From JAKLKS01 sp964370855 (GTDB lineage Bacteria > Planctomycetota > JAJSAM01 > JAKLKS01), in assembly GCA_964370855.1 (NCBI GenBank), contig CAYJMF010000005.1:42365-106364 (forward strand): a DNA stretch of 64,000 bases, given 5' to 3'. Every line of letters starts with the position of its first letter. Position 1 is the stretch's first letter. Below the pieces are notes generated by a model. That model made no database searches. It was not told the DNA's origin and saw nothing but the letters and a program-made list of their open reading frames with translations. Below, piece by piece: positions 1 through 6,996 of this stretch. The translations under genes and the position numbers were made by a program.

Positions 1-1565
1 AGGGTCAGGAACCCGAACACCTCCCCTTCCGGCTGGTCCTCCGGTCCTTCCTCCTCCTTGGCCTTGGACAGGGGTGCGTCATCGATGTCCCGTGCCAGGA
101 AGACGACCCGGCCTTCCTCGAACACCTTCCTCACGGGGTGGTACTCGTGTCCGCAATCCCGGCAGAAGTGCACGGCGTACAACCGCTTCTCCGGACTCCC
201 CGGCAGGAACTGCTGCCCCTCCACCGTCACTCGCCGCTCTCCCGGCTGTTCGAGGGTGGCGTAGGCGTGGCCCGCTCCCGAGATGAACTGGTGGAGCTTG
301 AACGCGAAGAAGCTCCGGTCGCTCGAACCGGGCGCGTCCGTCCGCTCCGACTCGGGAGTGCTGGACAAGAGGAGCAGGTCCCTGAGGACCTTTAGGCAGG
401 ACTCCGGGGACTTCCCTGACTCCCGAGCGAGGGACTCGACGGCCTCCGTGACAGTCTTGGGCCTCGCCCGGACCCACCTCTGCTCGACGTCGGAGAAGGT
501 GACTCCGAGGGTGGTCTCCACCCAGATCGAGAGGGGGTGGACCCGCAACTCCGCGTCGGAGATCGGCGTGGCGATGCCCGCGCCGATGGCGGCTCCGAGT
601 CGGGGGCGCACGGACTCGGCCGTCGATTCGGGATCCGTGATCCGCTCCAGGGTCTCCCCGATGACGTTGTTCTCGGGGATGGTGGTTGCGAAGATCTTCG
701 ACGCCACCCTGGCGACAACCCGATTCCGGTCGTCCTGGGATCCCTCGCTGGCCATCGTGGCGGAGGTCCCGATGCAGAGGAGCCGCTCGGGCTGGAGCCG
801 CTCGCGCACCCGGCGCACGAGCAGGGCGACATCGGCTCCCTGCCGGCCCCGGTAGGTGTGCAGTTCGTCGAGGACGAGGAAGCGGAGGCCGGCGCAATTT
901 CCGATGACCTTGCGATCCACCTCGTCCTGCCGGGTCATGAGGAGCTCGAGCATCATGAAGTTCGTCAGGAGGATGTCCGGCGGGTCATCAGCGATCCGCT
1001 GCCGTTCCTCCTTGTCCTCCTGTCCCGTGTATCGAGCGAAAGTGACGGGAGTAGGGCCGCCCACGTTGGCGACGAACTTCCGGAGCTCCTCCAGCTGGGA
1101 GTTGGCGAGGGCGTTCATCGGGTAGACGACGATTGCCTGCGTGCGCTTCGAGCCCCCGGAACGGCAGGTTGCAAGCACGTGGCTGACGATGGGGATGAAG
1201 AAGCAGAGCGACTTGCCCGACCCGGTGCCCGTCGTGACCATGAAGCTGTCCCCGCCGGCGGCGAGGGCGATCGCCTGCTCCTGGTGCTTGTAGAGGGACA
1301 GAGGCTTGCCGTCGGACTGGAAGATCTCGGCGCACCCCCGGGCCAGCATGCCCTTCGCCACAAGCGCAGCCACGTCGGTCGTCCGCCGGTAACTCGGGTT
1401 GATCTGGATGAGGGGCTCAGGCCAGTACCGCGCCTGGGAGTAGATGGCGTCTACCTGCGCCCGGATGTCTTGGGCGCGGATGGTCGTGAACGACGTCGCG
1501 AACCGCCGGTACTCGTCGACCACGCTGTCGCGAAGCGAGAAGACGTCCAGGGTCCGGGGTGTCAT
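1..1565 (-). CDS. Large DEAD/DEAH-box helicase, N-terminal 521 residues (runs off the left edge)
   Basis: An open frame starts with ATG at 1565 and reaches base 1 without a stop, so only the N-terminal part is present. It shows a Q-motif-like LYKHQEQAI (about residues 91-99), Walker A TGTGSGKS (112-119), YPMNALANSQ (motif Ia), Walker B DELH (233-236) and SAT (268-270). Near residue 470 a CRDCGHEYH segment looks like the start of a zinc-binding insert. This arrangement is typical of MrfA/DUF1998-type helicases, including the large ones in DISARM and Druantia defence loci. The ATG overlaps the stop of the upstream HTH gene (ATGA), so the two are translationally coupled. The helicase C-domain and any DUF1998 domain would lie outside the window, so the subfamily is unresolved. 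Confidence 0.85.
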   Translation of the reverse strand, partial: MTPRTLDVFSLRDSVVDEYRRFATSFTTIRAQDIRAQVDAIYSQARYWPEPLIQINPSYRRTTDVAALVAKGMLARGCAEIFQSDGKPLSLYKHQEQAIALAAGGDSFMVTTGTGSGKSLCFFIPIVSHVLATCRSGGSKRTQAIVVYPMNALANSQLEELRKFVANVGGPTPVTFARYTGQEDKEERQRIADDPPDILLTNFMMLELLMTRQDEVDRKVIGNCAGLRFLVLDELHTYRGRQGADVALLVRRVRERLQPERLLCIGTSATMASEGSQDDRNRVVARVASKIFATTIPENNVIGETLERITDPESTAESVRPRLGAAIGAGIATPISDAELRVHPLSIWVETTLGVTFSDVEQRWVRARPKTVTEAVESLARESGKSPESCLKVLRDLLLLSSTPESERTDAPGSSDRSFFAFKLHQFISGAGHAYATLEQPGERRVTVEGQQFLPGSPEKRLYAVHFCRDCGHEYHPVRKVFEEGRVVFLARDIDDAPLSKAKEEEGPEDQPEGEVFGFLT

Positions 1566-1801
1566 CGTCTCGCTCCAGGGGACTTGCTGTGGACCGCGGG
1601 CCCACTTCCCTTCCCCTCCGAGACCACCGGGCCATGGGCAAGCCAGTCGTCAATCGCCTCGCGGCGGAACCGCCACTGCCGGCCGCCCTTCTTCCCCGGG
1701 ACCCTGCCCGACTGGACGAGCTTGTAGAGCGTCGACTTTGTGAGCTGGAGGTACTCAGCTAACTGGTCAATGGTCAGCACGTCGCGGACTTGGTTTCGCA
1801 C
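1562..1801 (-). CDS. Small excisionase-type helix-turn-helix protein
   Basis: This 79-residue protein has a MerR/excisionase-like winged HTH (HTH_17 type): LTIDQLAEYLQLTKSTLYK forms the helix-turn-helix and a basic GGRQWRFRREAIDDWL segment forms the wing and last helix. Such proteins bind DNA as excisionases or small repressors. The start is GTG at 1801; an internal GTG at 1780 is also possible and would start just before the HTH. The stop overlaps the helicase start by 4 nt, so the HTH protein is made with the helicase and may regulate the pair or guide it to DNA. The roughly 25-residue tail after the HTH has no recognisable domain. Confidence 0.75.
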   Translation of the reverse strand: MRNQVRDVLTIDQLAEYLQLTKSTLYKLVQSGRVPGKKGGRQWRFRREAIDDWLAHGPVVSEGKGSGPAVHSKSPGARR

Positions 1802-1946
1802 GCCGCACTTCCCTCCGTCGGAAACGGCACCATCGGGGCGCCCAAGGGCGTCTAGTGTCCGATGGTATCGACTGCTAGCAGGTGGCGCCTAGGGATGTCC
1901 GTACGGCGCACAGGGTCGCAGTCGAGACCATGGAGACAAGTCGCAG

Positions 1947-3044
1947 TCACTCGGGGGCCCCATACCCAGACTTGTCCTGGGGACGGTTCTCGCGTGACGC
2001 CCTCAGGAGGTCCTCCGTCGCGATCAGGCGTCGGTCGGCCAGCGCGGCACGTGCCGCTTCGTTCACACAGTGCTCAATCTCGGCGAAGGAGCAATTCTCC
2101 GTCGCGGCCGCGACCCCAAGCCAGTCGATCGGGGCCTGAGGGCGCTCCTTCATGTGCACTCGCAGGGCCTCGGCCCTCGCCTCCATGTCCGGAGGACCGA
2201 CGTAGATCTTCTTGTCCATCCGTCCGGGTCTGAGGATCGCCTTGTCGATCTTCTCGAGGACGTTCGTCGCTCCCACGACGAGGACGCGCTTCTTGGACGC
2301 CTCGCTCAACTGCACGAGGAACTCGTTCACCTCCTGCGCATAGGAGTGATAGAGCTGCCCTGAGGCACGGTCGGGGACAAGCGCGTCAATCTCGTCGAGG
2401 AAGAGCATGGTCGGTGCCTGCTTCGCTGCCGCCGTGAACAACTCTCCGACCTTCTGCTGCGTCCCGTGAATGTAGATGCTCGCGAGCTCCGACGGCTTGA
2501 TCTCCATGAAGTTGTACTTGACCCGCTTCGCGAGGGCCCGGGCGATGAAGGTCTTTCCGCATCCAGGAGGTCCGTAGAGGAGGATGCCATTCGGCATGTC
2601 CACCTTGTACTGCGCGTAGAGCTCGGGCTCCTGGAGAGGGAGCAGGACATCGCGCTCCAGCATCGCCTTCAGCTCGCGCATGCCGGCGACTCCCTCCCAC
2701 TGGTCGTCGGCCTGGAGGCGCCCGGGCTCCCTTCTCTCGATGGCGAAACGCAGCTGCCGCTTCAATCGCTCCTTGAGTACTTGCGCATGCACGTTGTCGG
2801 GATGGAGCTCGCACTCCAGGCATAGCCACGCGAGCGCCTCCGCGTACCGGCCTCGCTCCCTCAGGAGGTCGATCCGGACGAGCCAGGCCAACCGCCGGAC
2901 ATGGGCAATCTCCGGGCGATCCTGGAACAGCGGCAGCGTGTCCTGGATCACCGCATCCAGCAGCTTGGTGGCATCCGCGAACCGGCGTCGCGCCAGTAGG
3001 TGATCCAGGCGCTTCCGCCACGGTTCCTGTTGCGTCTCGGCCAT
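1947..3044 (-). CDS. AAA+ ATPase of the Cdc48/spastin-like class
   Basis: A 365-residue protein. The first 110 residues are helical and TPR-like (several A/L/R-rich helices) and the C-terminal 240 form a classical AAA module: GPPGCGKT (Walker A, about 158-165), LFLDEIDAL (Walker B), GATN (sensor 1) and RPGRMD (arginine-finger region). Single-AAA proteins of this kind remodel or unfold protein complexes. The partner here is unknown. The ATG at 3044 was chosen because the AAA and helical regions are complete from it; in-frame ATGs at 3062 and 3089 would only add a few residues, and none has a clear Shine-Dalgarno. The gene sits alone between the helicase/HTH pair and the AbiEi-like gene. Confidence 0.85.
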   Translation of the reverse strand: MAETQQEPWRKRLDHLLARRRFADATKLLDAVIQDTLPLFQDRPEIAHVRRLAWLVRIDLLRERGRYAEALAWLCLECELHPDNVHAQVLKERLKRQLRFAIERREPGRLQADDQWEGVAGMRELKAMLERDVLLPLQEPELYAQYKVDMPNGILLYGPPGCGKTFIARALAKRVKYNFMEIKPSELASIYIHGTQQKVGELFTAAAKQAPTMLFLDEIDALVPDRASGQLYHSYAQEVNEFLVQLSEASKKRVLVVGATNVLEKIDKAILRPGRMDKKIYVGPPDMEARAEALRVHMKERPQAPIDWLGVAAATENCSFAEIEHCVNEAARAALADRRLIATEDLLRASRENRPQDKSGYGAPE

Positions 3045-3354
3045 CGGGTTACTGACAGGCATGAGCCCCAGTATGCGGGAGGCCCGCATGCATCTCGGAA
3101 TCTGAATCGGAGTCGGAGCCTGTGACTTCAGCTGGCGCCTGAAGCCATCGGGTGGCAGGGGTGGGACTCAACGCTCGATTGCATGACGCGTCGCGTCTCC
3201 AGGGTCATGCCGTGGGTAGCGGTTCGTGACGGTCCCCTCCCCAGCCCCGCACTCACAATGCGGGCACGTGTGGAGTGCCTACGCCCTCCCGGGAGGGCGG
3301 CTCCCAGGAGCCGATTCTGGGCTGATCCGTTTCGCCTTCATGCAAGGTATTCGA
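3045..3354. other. Intergenic region between AAA ATPase and AbiEi-like gene
   Basis: About 310 bases between divergently transcribed genes. A plus-strand frame stays open here in phase with the AbiEi-like gene from 3183, but its translation looks unlike a protein and the family N-terminus lies at 3369. I see no repeat or RNA gene. Confidence 0.5.
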
Positions 3355-3360
3355 TACGAT
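3355..3360 (+). promoter_or_regulatory. Probable -10 box (TACGAT) of a leaderless gene
   Basis: TACGAT lies exactly 8 nt before the ATG at 3369, so transcription would start at or next to the start codon. The same spacing recurs at 32113-32118 and 59024-59029. There is no ribosome binding site before this ATG, which fits a leaderless transcript. No good -35 is seen. Confidence 0.45.
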
Positions 3361-3368
3361 TGCTGCGC

Positions 3369-4001
3369 ATGAAGTCCGCCGCCGACACCGTCCGCCGCAA
3401 GGTCGAGGCCTCCCCGGCCGGGACCTTTTTCCGCACCTCCGACTTCCCCGGCTCCCGGTCCGCGGTCGAGACCCACCTCTCCCGCCTCGTCTCCACGGAC
3501 CCGAGCCTCCTCCGCGTCCGCCGGGGCCTCTACTGGAAGGGGGGCCGGTCGAAGTACGGCTCCGGCAAGCCCGACGTGGACGCCATCGTTCGGGCCGTCG
3601 CCTCGGACCAGAGCGTCGGCCCCGCCGGCTGGACGGCGGGGCACGCGCTCGGGCTCTCGACGCAGGTCCCCGCCACCCCCGCCTACGCCGTGGTCGGCGC
3701 CCCCCCCACCGGCATTCCGGGCGTGAAGTTCCACTCCCGCAGGAACCTCAAGCGCATCGGGCTCAACTACCACGAGGTCGCCCTCCTCGAGGTGCTCCGG
3801 GACTGGCCGGACTCCGTGGAGGCGAACTGGGTCACCCTCGTCCTCCGGGTGGCCCGGCTCCGCAACGAGGGACTCCTGCGTCCCGAGCAGATGCGGTCGG
3901 CCGTCGCGGGGGAGCATGCTCCCGCGCTCCGGGAACGGTTCGATCAGCTGATGGTCGAGCTCTCCGGTTTCAGGAACAGGTCGGCCGCGGGCCGGGCCTG
4001 A
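3369..4001 (+). CDS. AbiEi-type antitoxin / DUF6088-like protein, orphan
   Basis: A 210-residue protein. The N-terminal 70 residues resemble the winged-helix domain of type IV antitoxins (a helix, then TFFRTSDFPGSRSAVETHLSRL, then LLRVRRGLYWK). The remainder, with GPAGWTAGHALGLSTQVP and a following beta-rich part, matches the DUF6088/AbiEi C-terminal domain. AbiEi proteins repress their own operon and neutralise the nucleotidyltransferase toxin AbiEii. No AbiEii-like gene follows: the next gene is the convergent integrase. The protein is therefore an orphan antitoxin or a stand-alone regulator. The ATG at 3369 is chosen because the family N-terminus begins there and a -10 box sits 8 nt upstream. 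Confidence 0.75.
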   Translation: MKSAADTVRRKVEASPAGTFFRTSDFPGSRSAVETHLSRLVSTDPSLLRVRRGLYWKGGRSKYGSGKPDVDAIVRAVASDQSVGPAGWTAGHALGLSTQVPATPAYAVVGAPPTGIPGVKFHSRRNLKRIGLNYHEVALLEVLRDWPDSVEANWVTLVLRVARLRNEGLLRPEQMRSAVAGEHAPALRERFDQLMVELSGFRNRSAAGRA

Positions 4002-4107
4002 CCCGGGTAGAAGCTCCGGAACGCGCCGTACGACCTCCTCGCCCTCGTCAGGCAGTCCGCCGATGGTGCTGGAGGCGAACCCGGGTAGCGGACTCCTGTG
4101 GCAGGAC

Positions 4108-5358
4108 CTACGCCGAGGCCTGCGCCGTCGCCGGGACCGCGGACGCCGGGGCCGGTACGGGGATCGTGGGCACCGCCGCGCTCACGGACTGCGCCAGCCG
4201 CGCGATCGCCTCCCGCGTCGCGTCCTTCGGGACGTGCCGCGCGTAGCGGTTCGTGACGGTCAGCGACGAGTGCCCCGCGAGGAGGGCCACGGTCGAGAGA
4301 GGAACGCCGAGCTGCGCGAGGCGGGAGCAGAAGGCGTGGCGGAGGTCGTGGAAGCGGAGGTCGTTGAACCCCGCCTTCTTCGCCGCCTTCCGGAAGCCGA
4401 GGCTCACGGAGAGCGGACCCCAGTTCTGGTGGCGCCCGGCGAGGTCGGCGAAGACCGGGTCCTCCGCCAGCAGGGGGACCGGACCCCGGGCCGCGCGGAG
4501 GTCGCCGAGGATCGCCCGCGCCCGGTCGGTGAGGGGGATCTCCCGCGGGCGCTTGCTCTTGGAGTGCCGCACCACGAGGACCGCCCGGTTGAGGTCGATG
4601 TCCCTCCATTGCAATGCGAGCAATTCTCCCCTGCGCAGTCCGGAGTCGACCGCGAGCAGGATGAGCGGCCGGAGCCAGGGCTTCGCGGCGGCGACGATCC
4701 GGGCCAGATCGGCCTCGTCGAGGTAGGGCACCGCGCGAGTCTCCTCGCGGACCCGGCGCACGCGGGAGACCGGGTTCTCACGGGCGAAGCCCCGGTCCAC
4801 GGCCTCCTTGAAGACGCGGTTCAGCAGCGCGATGTAGCGGTTCCCGGTCTGCGGCTTGTTCCCCTTCCTGTGGCCGTTCCGGGGGGTCGTCTGGAGCGCT
4901 GAGAGGAAGTCCTCGATGTCGGCGGGCCCGACGTCGCAGAGGGCCTGGTCCCCGAAGTGCCGCTCGAGGACTCCGTAGCGCCCCATCTCGCAGGCCACGC
5001 TCTTCGGGACGAGCCGGGCCTCCAGGAGCCGCTTCACCGTCGACTTGAACTCCTCGAAGGTCATGGGCGCGATGGCCCGCACCCCGAGGTGCTTCTCCTG
5101 GAGGAGCGCCACCTGGGCCGTGGCCAGCGCGTCGACCGCCATCTTCCGGTCCGGCCCGATGGACTTCTGGACCCAGTGCCCGTTGTGGCGGTACCGGATG
5201 GCCCAAGTTCCGGACGCGCTCCCCGGGCGGCTCGGCCGCCAGAAGATCCGCCCGAACCTCCGCTTCGCCATCGGCTTCCTCGCCTCCGTCGGTCCCGGCA
5301 TCCCCGGCGCCTTCGGGCCCGGGTCGGGACACATGGAGGCTCGTTCCGGGGAGGACAT
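4108..5358 (-). CDS. Tyrosine recombinase (phage-type integrase)
   Basis: A 416-residue integrase that would catalyse site-specific integration and excision of the surrounding element. An N-terminal AP2-like arm-binding part (GTWAIRYRHNGHWVQKSIG) is followed by a SAM-like core-binding domain and the catalytic domain. The catalytic residues are visible: Arg in SGLRRGELLALQW, His-x-x-Arg in FHDLRHAFCSRL, His in LAGHSSLTVTNRYAR, with the nucleophilic Tyr in that same segment. The start is ATG at 5358, with GGAAG about 8 nt upstream, sharing one base with the stop of the excisionase gene (TGATG). It is the last gene of the minus-strand run and lies at the left end of the element, as is usual for integrases. 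Confidence 0.93.
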   Translation of the reverse strand: MSSPERASMCPDPGPKAPGMPGPTEARKPMAKRRFGRIFWRPSRPGSASGTWAIRYRHNGHWVQKSIGPDRKMAVDALATAQVALLQEKHLGVRAIAPMTFEEFKSTVKRLLEARLVPKSVACEMGRYGVLERHFGDQALCDVGPADIEDFLSALQTTPRNGHRKGNKPQTGNRYIALLNRVFKEAVDRGFARENPVSRVRRVREETRAVPYLDEADLARIVAAAKPWLRPLILLAVDSGLRRGELLALQWRDIDLNRAVLVVRHSKSKRPREIPLTDRARAILGDLRAARGPVPLLAEDPVFADLAGRHQNWGPLSVSLGFRKAAKKAGFNDLRFHDLRHAFCSRLAQLGVPLSTVALLAGHSSLTVTNRYARHVPKDATREAIARLAQSVSAAVPTIPVPAPASAVPATAQASA

Positions 5359-5651
5359 CAAGGCTTCCTTCCCCGGGGGAGGGCCGGGAGACCCCGGTAG
5401 ACGCGGACCCCCGTGTCCCGCGCCAGGCGCCGGTCGGCAACCATTCCCGCGACGGCGTTGTCGAGGTCCTCGGGCCGGAGGTACCACTTCCTGCCGAGCT
5501 TGAAGGCCGGCAGCTCCCCCCGCTCCATGAGGAGCCGGGCGCCCCGGGAGGTGATGCCGAGGACCCGTCCCAGGTCCTCGCTCGTGAGAAAGCGCGGGAC
5601 CGGGGCGGGGGCCGGGGGCGGGGCGTCGGCCGGGAGTCCGGGGTCGGTCAT
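5358..5651 (-). CDS. Excisionase-like HTH protein upstream of the integrase
   Basis: This 97-residue protein has a proline-rich N-terminus (about 20 residues) and then an excisionase-type HTH: FLTSEDLGRVLGITSRGARL and a wing ELPAFKLGRKWYLRPEDLDNAV. Proteins of this type bend attachment-site DNA and direct the integrase to excision, or act as repressors. The ATG at 5651 is preceded by GGGAGGA at good spacing. The stop shares a base with the integrase ATG, so both are translated together, the usual xis-int arrangement. Confidence 0.85.
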   Translation of the reverse strand: MTDPGLPADAPPPAPAPVPRFLTSEDLGRVLGITSRGARLLMERGELPAFKLGRKWYLRPEDLDNAVAGMVADRRLARDTGVRVYRGLPALPRGRKP

Positions 5652-5730
5652 CGCCCGGGTCCTCCCATTACGGGGACGGCCGGCGGCACCGTCCCGCGGC
5701 CCGAGGTCTCGTAGGTGCACCCGTCGGGGG

Positions 5731-6066
5731 TCAGGGGGCGAGCAACGCCGCCAGCCGGGCCTCCTCGGCCCGGAGCGCCCGCTCGGCCTCCCGGAGGAGG
5801 TCCAGCGTCGTCCGGCCTCCGTAGTCCCGGACCTCGCCGGCGAGGCCCCCCAGGGAGCGGGCGGTCTCCCGGACCTTCGCCACCCTCTCCGTGGCCAGCC
5901 GGACCATCCGCTCCTGCCGGCGGAGCTCCCGGCGCATCACCCGCCGCTCCTTCCGGACGCCGAGTTCCGCGAGCTTCCGGCAGGCAGGCGAGCAGTACAA
6001 CGGCGGCCGCGTCCGCCGCGGGGGCAGCGGGGCCGCACAGCGACGGCAGAGTCCGGGCGTCCTCAT
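5731..6066 (-). CDS. Small zinc-ribbon plus coiled-coil protein of the element
   Basis: A 111-residue protein. The first 30 residues carry CxxC (CRRC) and CSPAC, a likely zinc-binding knuckle. The rest is a charged helix (ERRVMRRELRRQERMVRL and further heptad-like stretches) likely to form a coiled coil. I do not recognise a family. The ATG at 6066 has an excellent GGGAGGA site 6 nt upstream, which settles the start against upstream in-frame codons. It lies between the primase-containing block and xis-int. Small zinc-finger proteins in such elements are often DNA-binding accessory factors; that role is inferred. Confidence 0.7.
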   Translation of the reverse strand: MRTPGLCRRCAAPLPPRRTRPPLYCSPACRKLAELGVRKERRVMRRELRRQERMVRLATERVAKVRETARSLGGLAGEVRDYGGRTTLDLLREAERALRAEEARLAALLAP

Positions 6067-6378
6067 GGAAGATCCTCCCATCGATTCCGAGGTCAAATCC
6101 GCGCGCGCTATATCGCCGCCGCATGCACGAGATTGCGCGCCCGGTACCTGAGCCGAGCCTCCCCACAAACGCACCCCCCCCTCCCCCCTCGGGTGCCACT
6201 CTGGCACCAGGGGGATGAGCCGAGGGGGAGGCCGGTCCGGGGGTCCCGGGGGTCCCCGTCGTGGGCGCCCGGGTGGCGGAACGGGCGCCGAGGGCCGGAC
6301 GGGTGGCCCGGCGGAACGGGGTGGCGAGGGCGGCGACCACGGGCCTCGTGGGGGCGTTCCTCGGGACGGTCCTGGCGG
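6067..6378. other. Intergenic stretch with a GGTGCCA inverted repeat
   Basis: About 310 bases with no convincing gene. It holds a 7-bp inverted repeat with a 3-nt spacer (GGTGCCA at 6192-6198 and TGGCACC at 6202-6208), followed on the minus strand by a G-rich run. It could be a terminator for the upstream minus-strand genes or an operator. An AT-rich GCTATATCGC patch near 6108-6117 may be part of the promoter for the zinc-ribbon gene. Confidence 0.4.
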
Positions 6379-6996
6379 TCATCGGGCCTCCTTCTCGTCG
6401 TTGGAGTCGCCGATCACCGCGGTCGGGGCGGCCAGAGCGGGGGCTCCCCCCTGGATCCCGACCACCGCCCAGCCCCTCGGGCCCCGACGTCCCCGGGGGC
6501 AGTCGGCGACGTGGGGGTTCCCCCAACCCCCTCCGCAGGGGACCGGGCAGGGCGGAAGCGGCGGAGCGAAGTCGTCCCAGCCCCTCGGCAACGGCTCGTC
6601 GTCGGGGGGACCCCCGAGGTGGACTCGGCACCGGGGGCAGCGGGAGAACTCCGTCCACAGCCGGCAGGGGATGCACTCCCGGACCGGGGGGCGGGCAGGG
6701 TCAGGAGAGGGGGGGATTTCGTCAGTTTTGTCAGTGCGATCCCCCACCCCCGCCTCACGCGCGCGCGGAGCATGTAGATCAACTACCTCCTCCTCCTCCC
6801 CTCGGACATGGACCTTGGCCTGGCCCCCCGGCTGACAACTGACAGAACTGACAGAATTCGCCGGCGTCGAGTCGGCGACCATGACCGGGGCCGGGGCCTG
6901 GCCCTGAGGAGCCTCGCCCGCCATCCCCTCCTCCGCGCCGGCGGGCTTCTGCGCCTGCGGCGTCCAGGAGGTCCACCGGGAGCGGAACTCGCTCAT
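6379..6996 (-). CDS. Unknown Pro/Gly-rich protein with Cys pairs
   Basis: A 205-residue protein with low-complexity Pro, Gly and acidic stretches. A Cys-rich part near residue 110-160 has CIPC, CPRC, CPVPC and a later single Cys, suggesting zinc binding. No family is recognised. Its ATG overlaps the stop of the DUF3987 gene by 4 nt (ATGA), which argues that it is a real gene translated after the primase-like protein. The sequence downstream is the 312-base gene-free stretch. Confidence 0.55.
   Translation of the reverse strand: MSEFRSRWTSWTPQAQKPAGAEEGMAGEAPQGQAPAPVMVADSTPANSVSSVSCQPGGQAKVHVRGEEEEVVDLHAPRAREAGVGDRTDKTDEIPPSPDPARPPVRECIPCRLWTEFSRCPRCRVHLGGPPDDEPLPRGWDDFAPPLPPCPVPCGGGWGNPHVADCPRGRRGPRGWAVVGIQGGAPALAAPTAVIGDSNDEKEAR

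Noticed and set aside
4001..4088. Direct repeat ACCCGGGTAG (4001-4010 and 4079-4088) as attachment core
   Set aside because: Both copies lie at the left end only; I see no copy at the right end of the element near 12.4 kb.
5648..6382. Minus-strand frame starting ATG at 6382, coupled by ATGA to the preceding gene
   Set aside because: It would overlap the zinc-ribbon gene out of frame and its translation is low-complexity Ala/Pro/Gly/Arg.
6382..6835. Plus-strand frames opposite the 205-residue gene
   Set aside because: They are shadows of the coupled minus-strand gene with no starts supported by ribosome sites.
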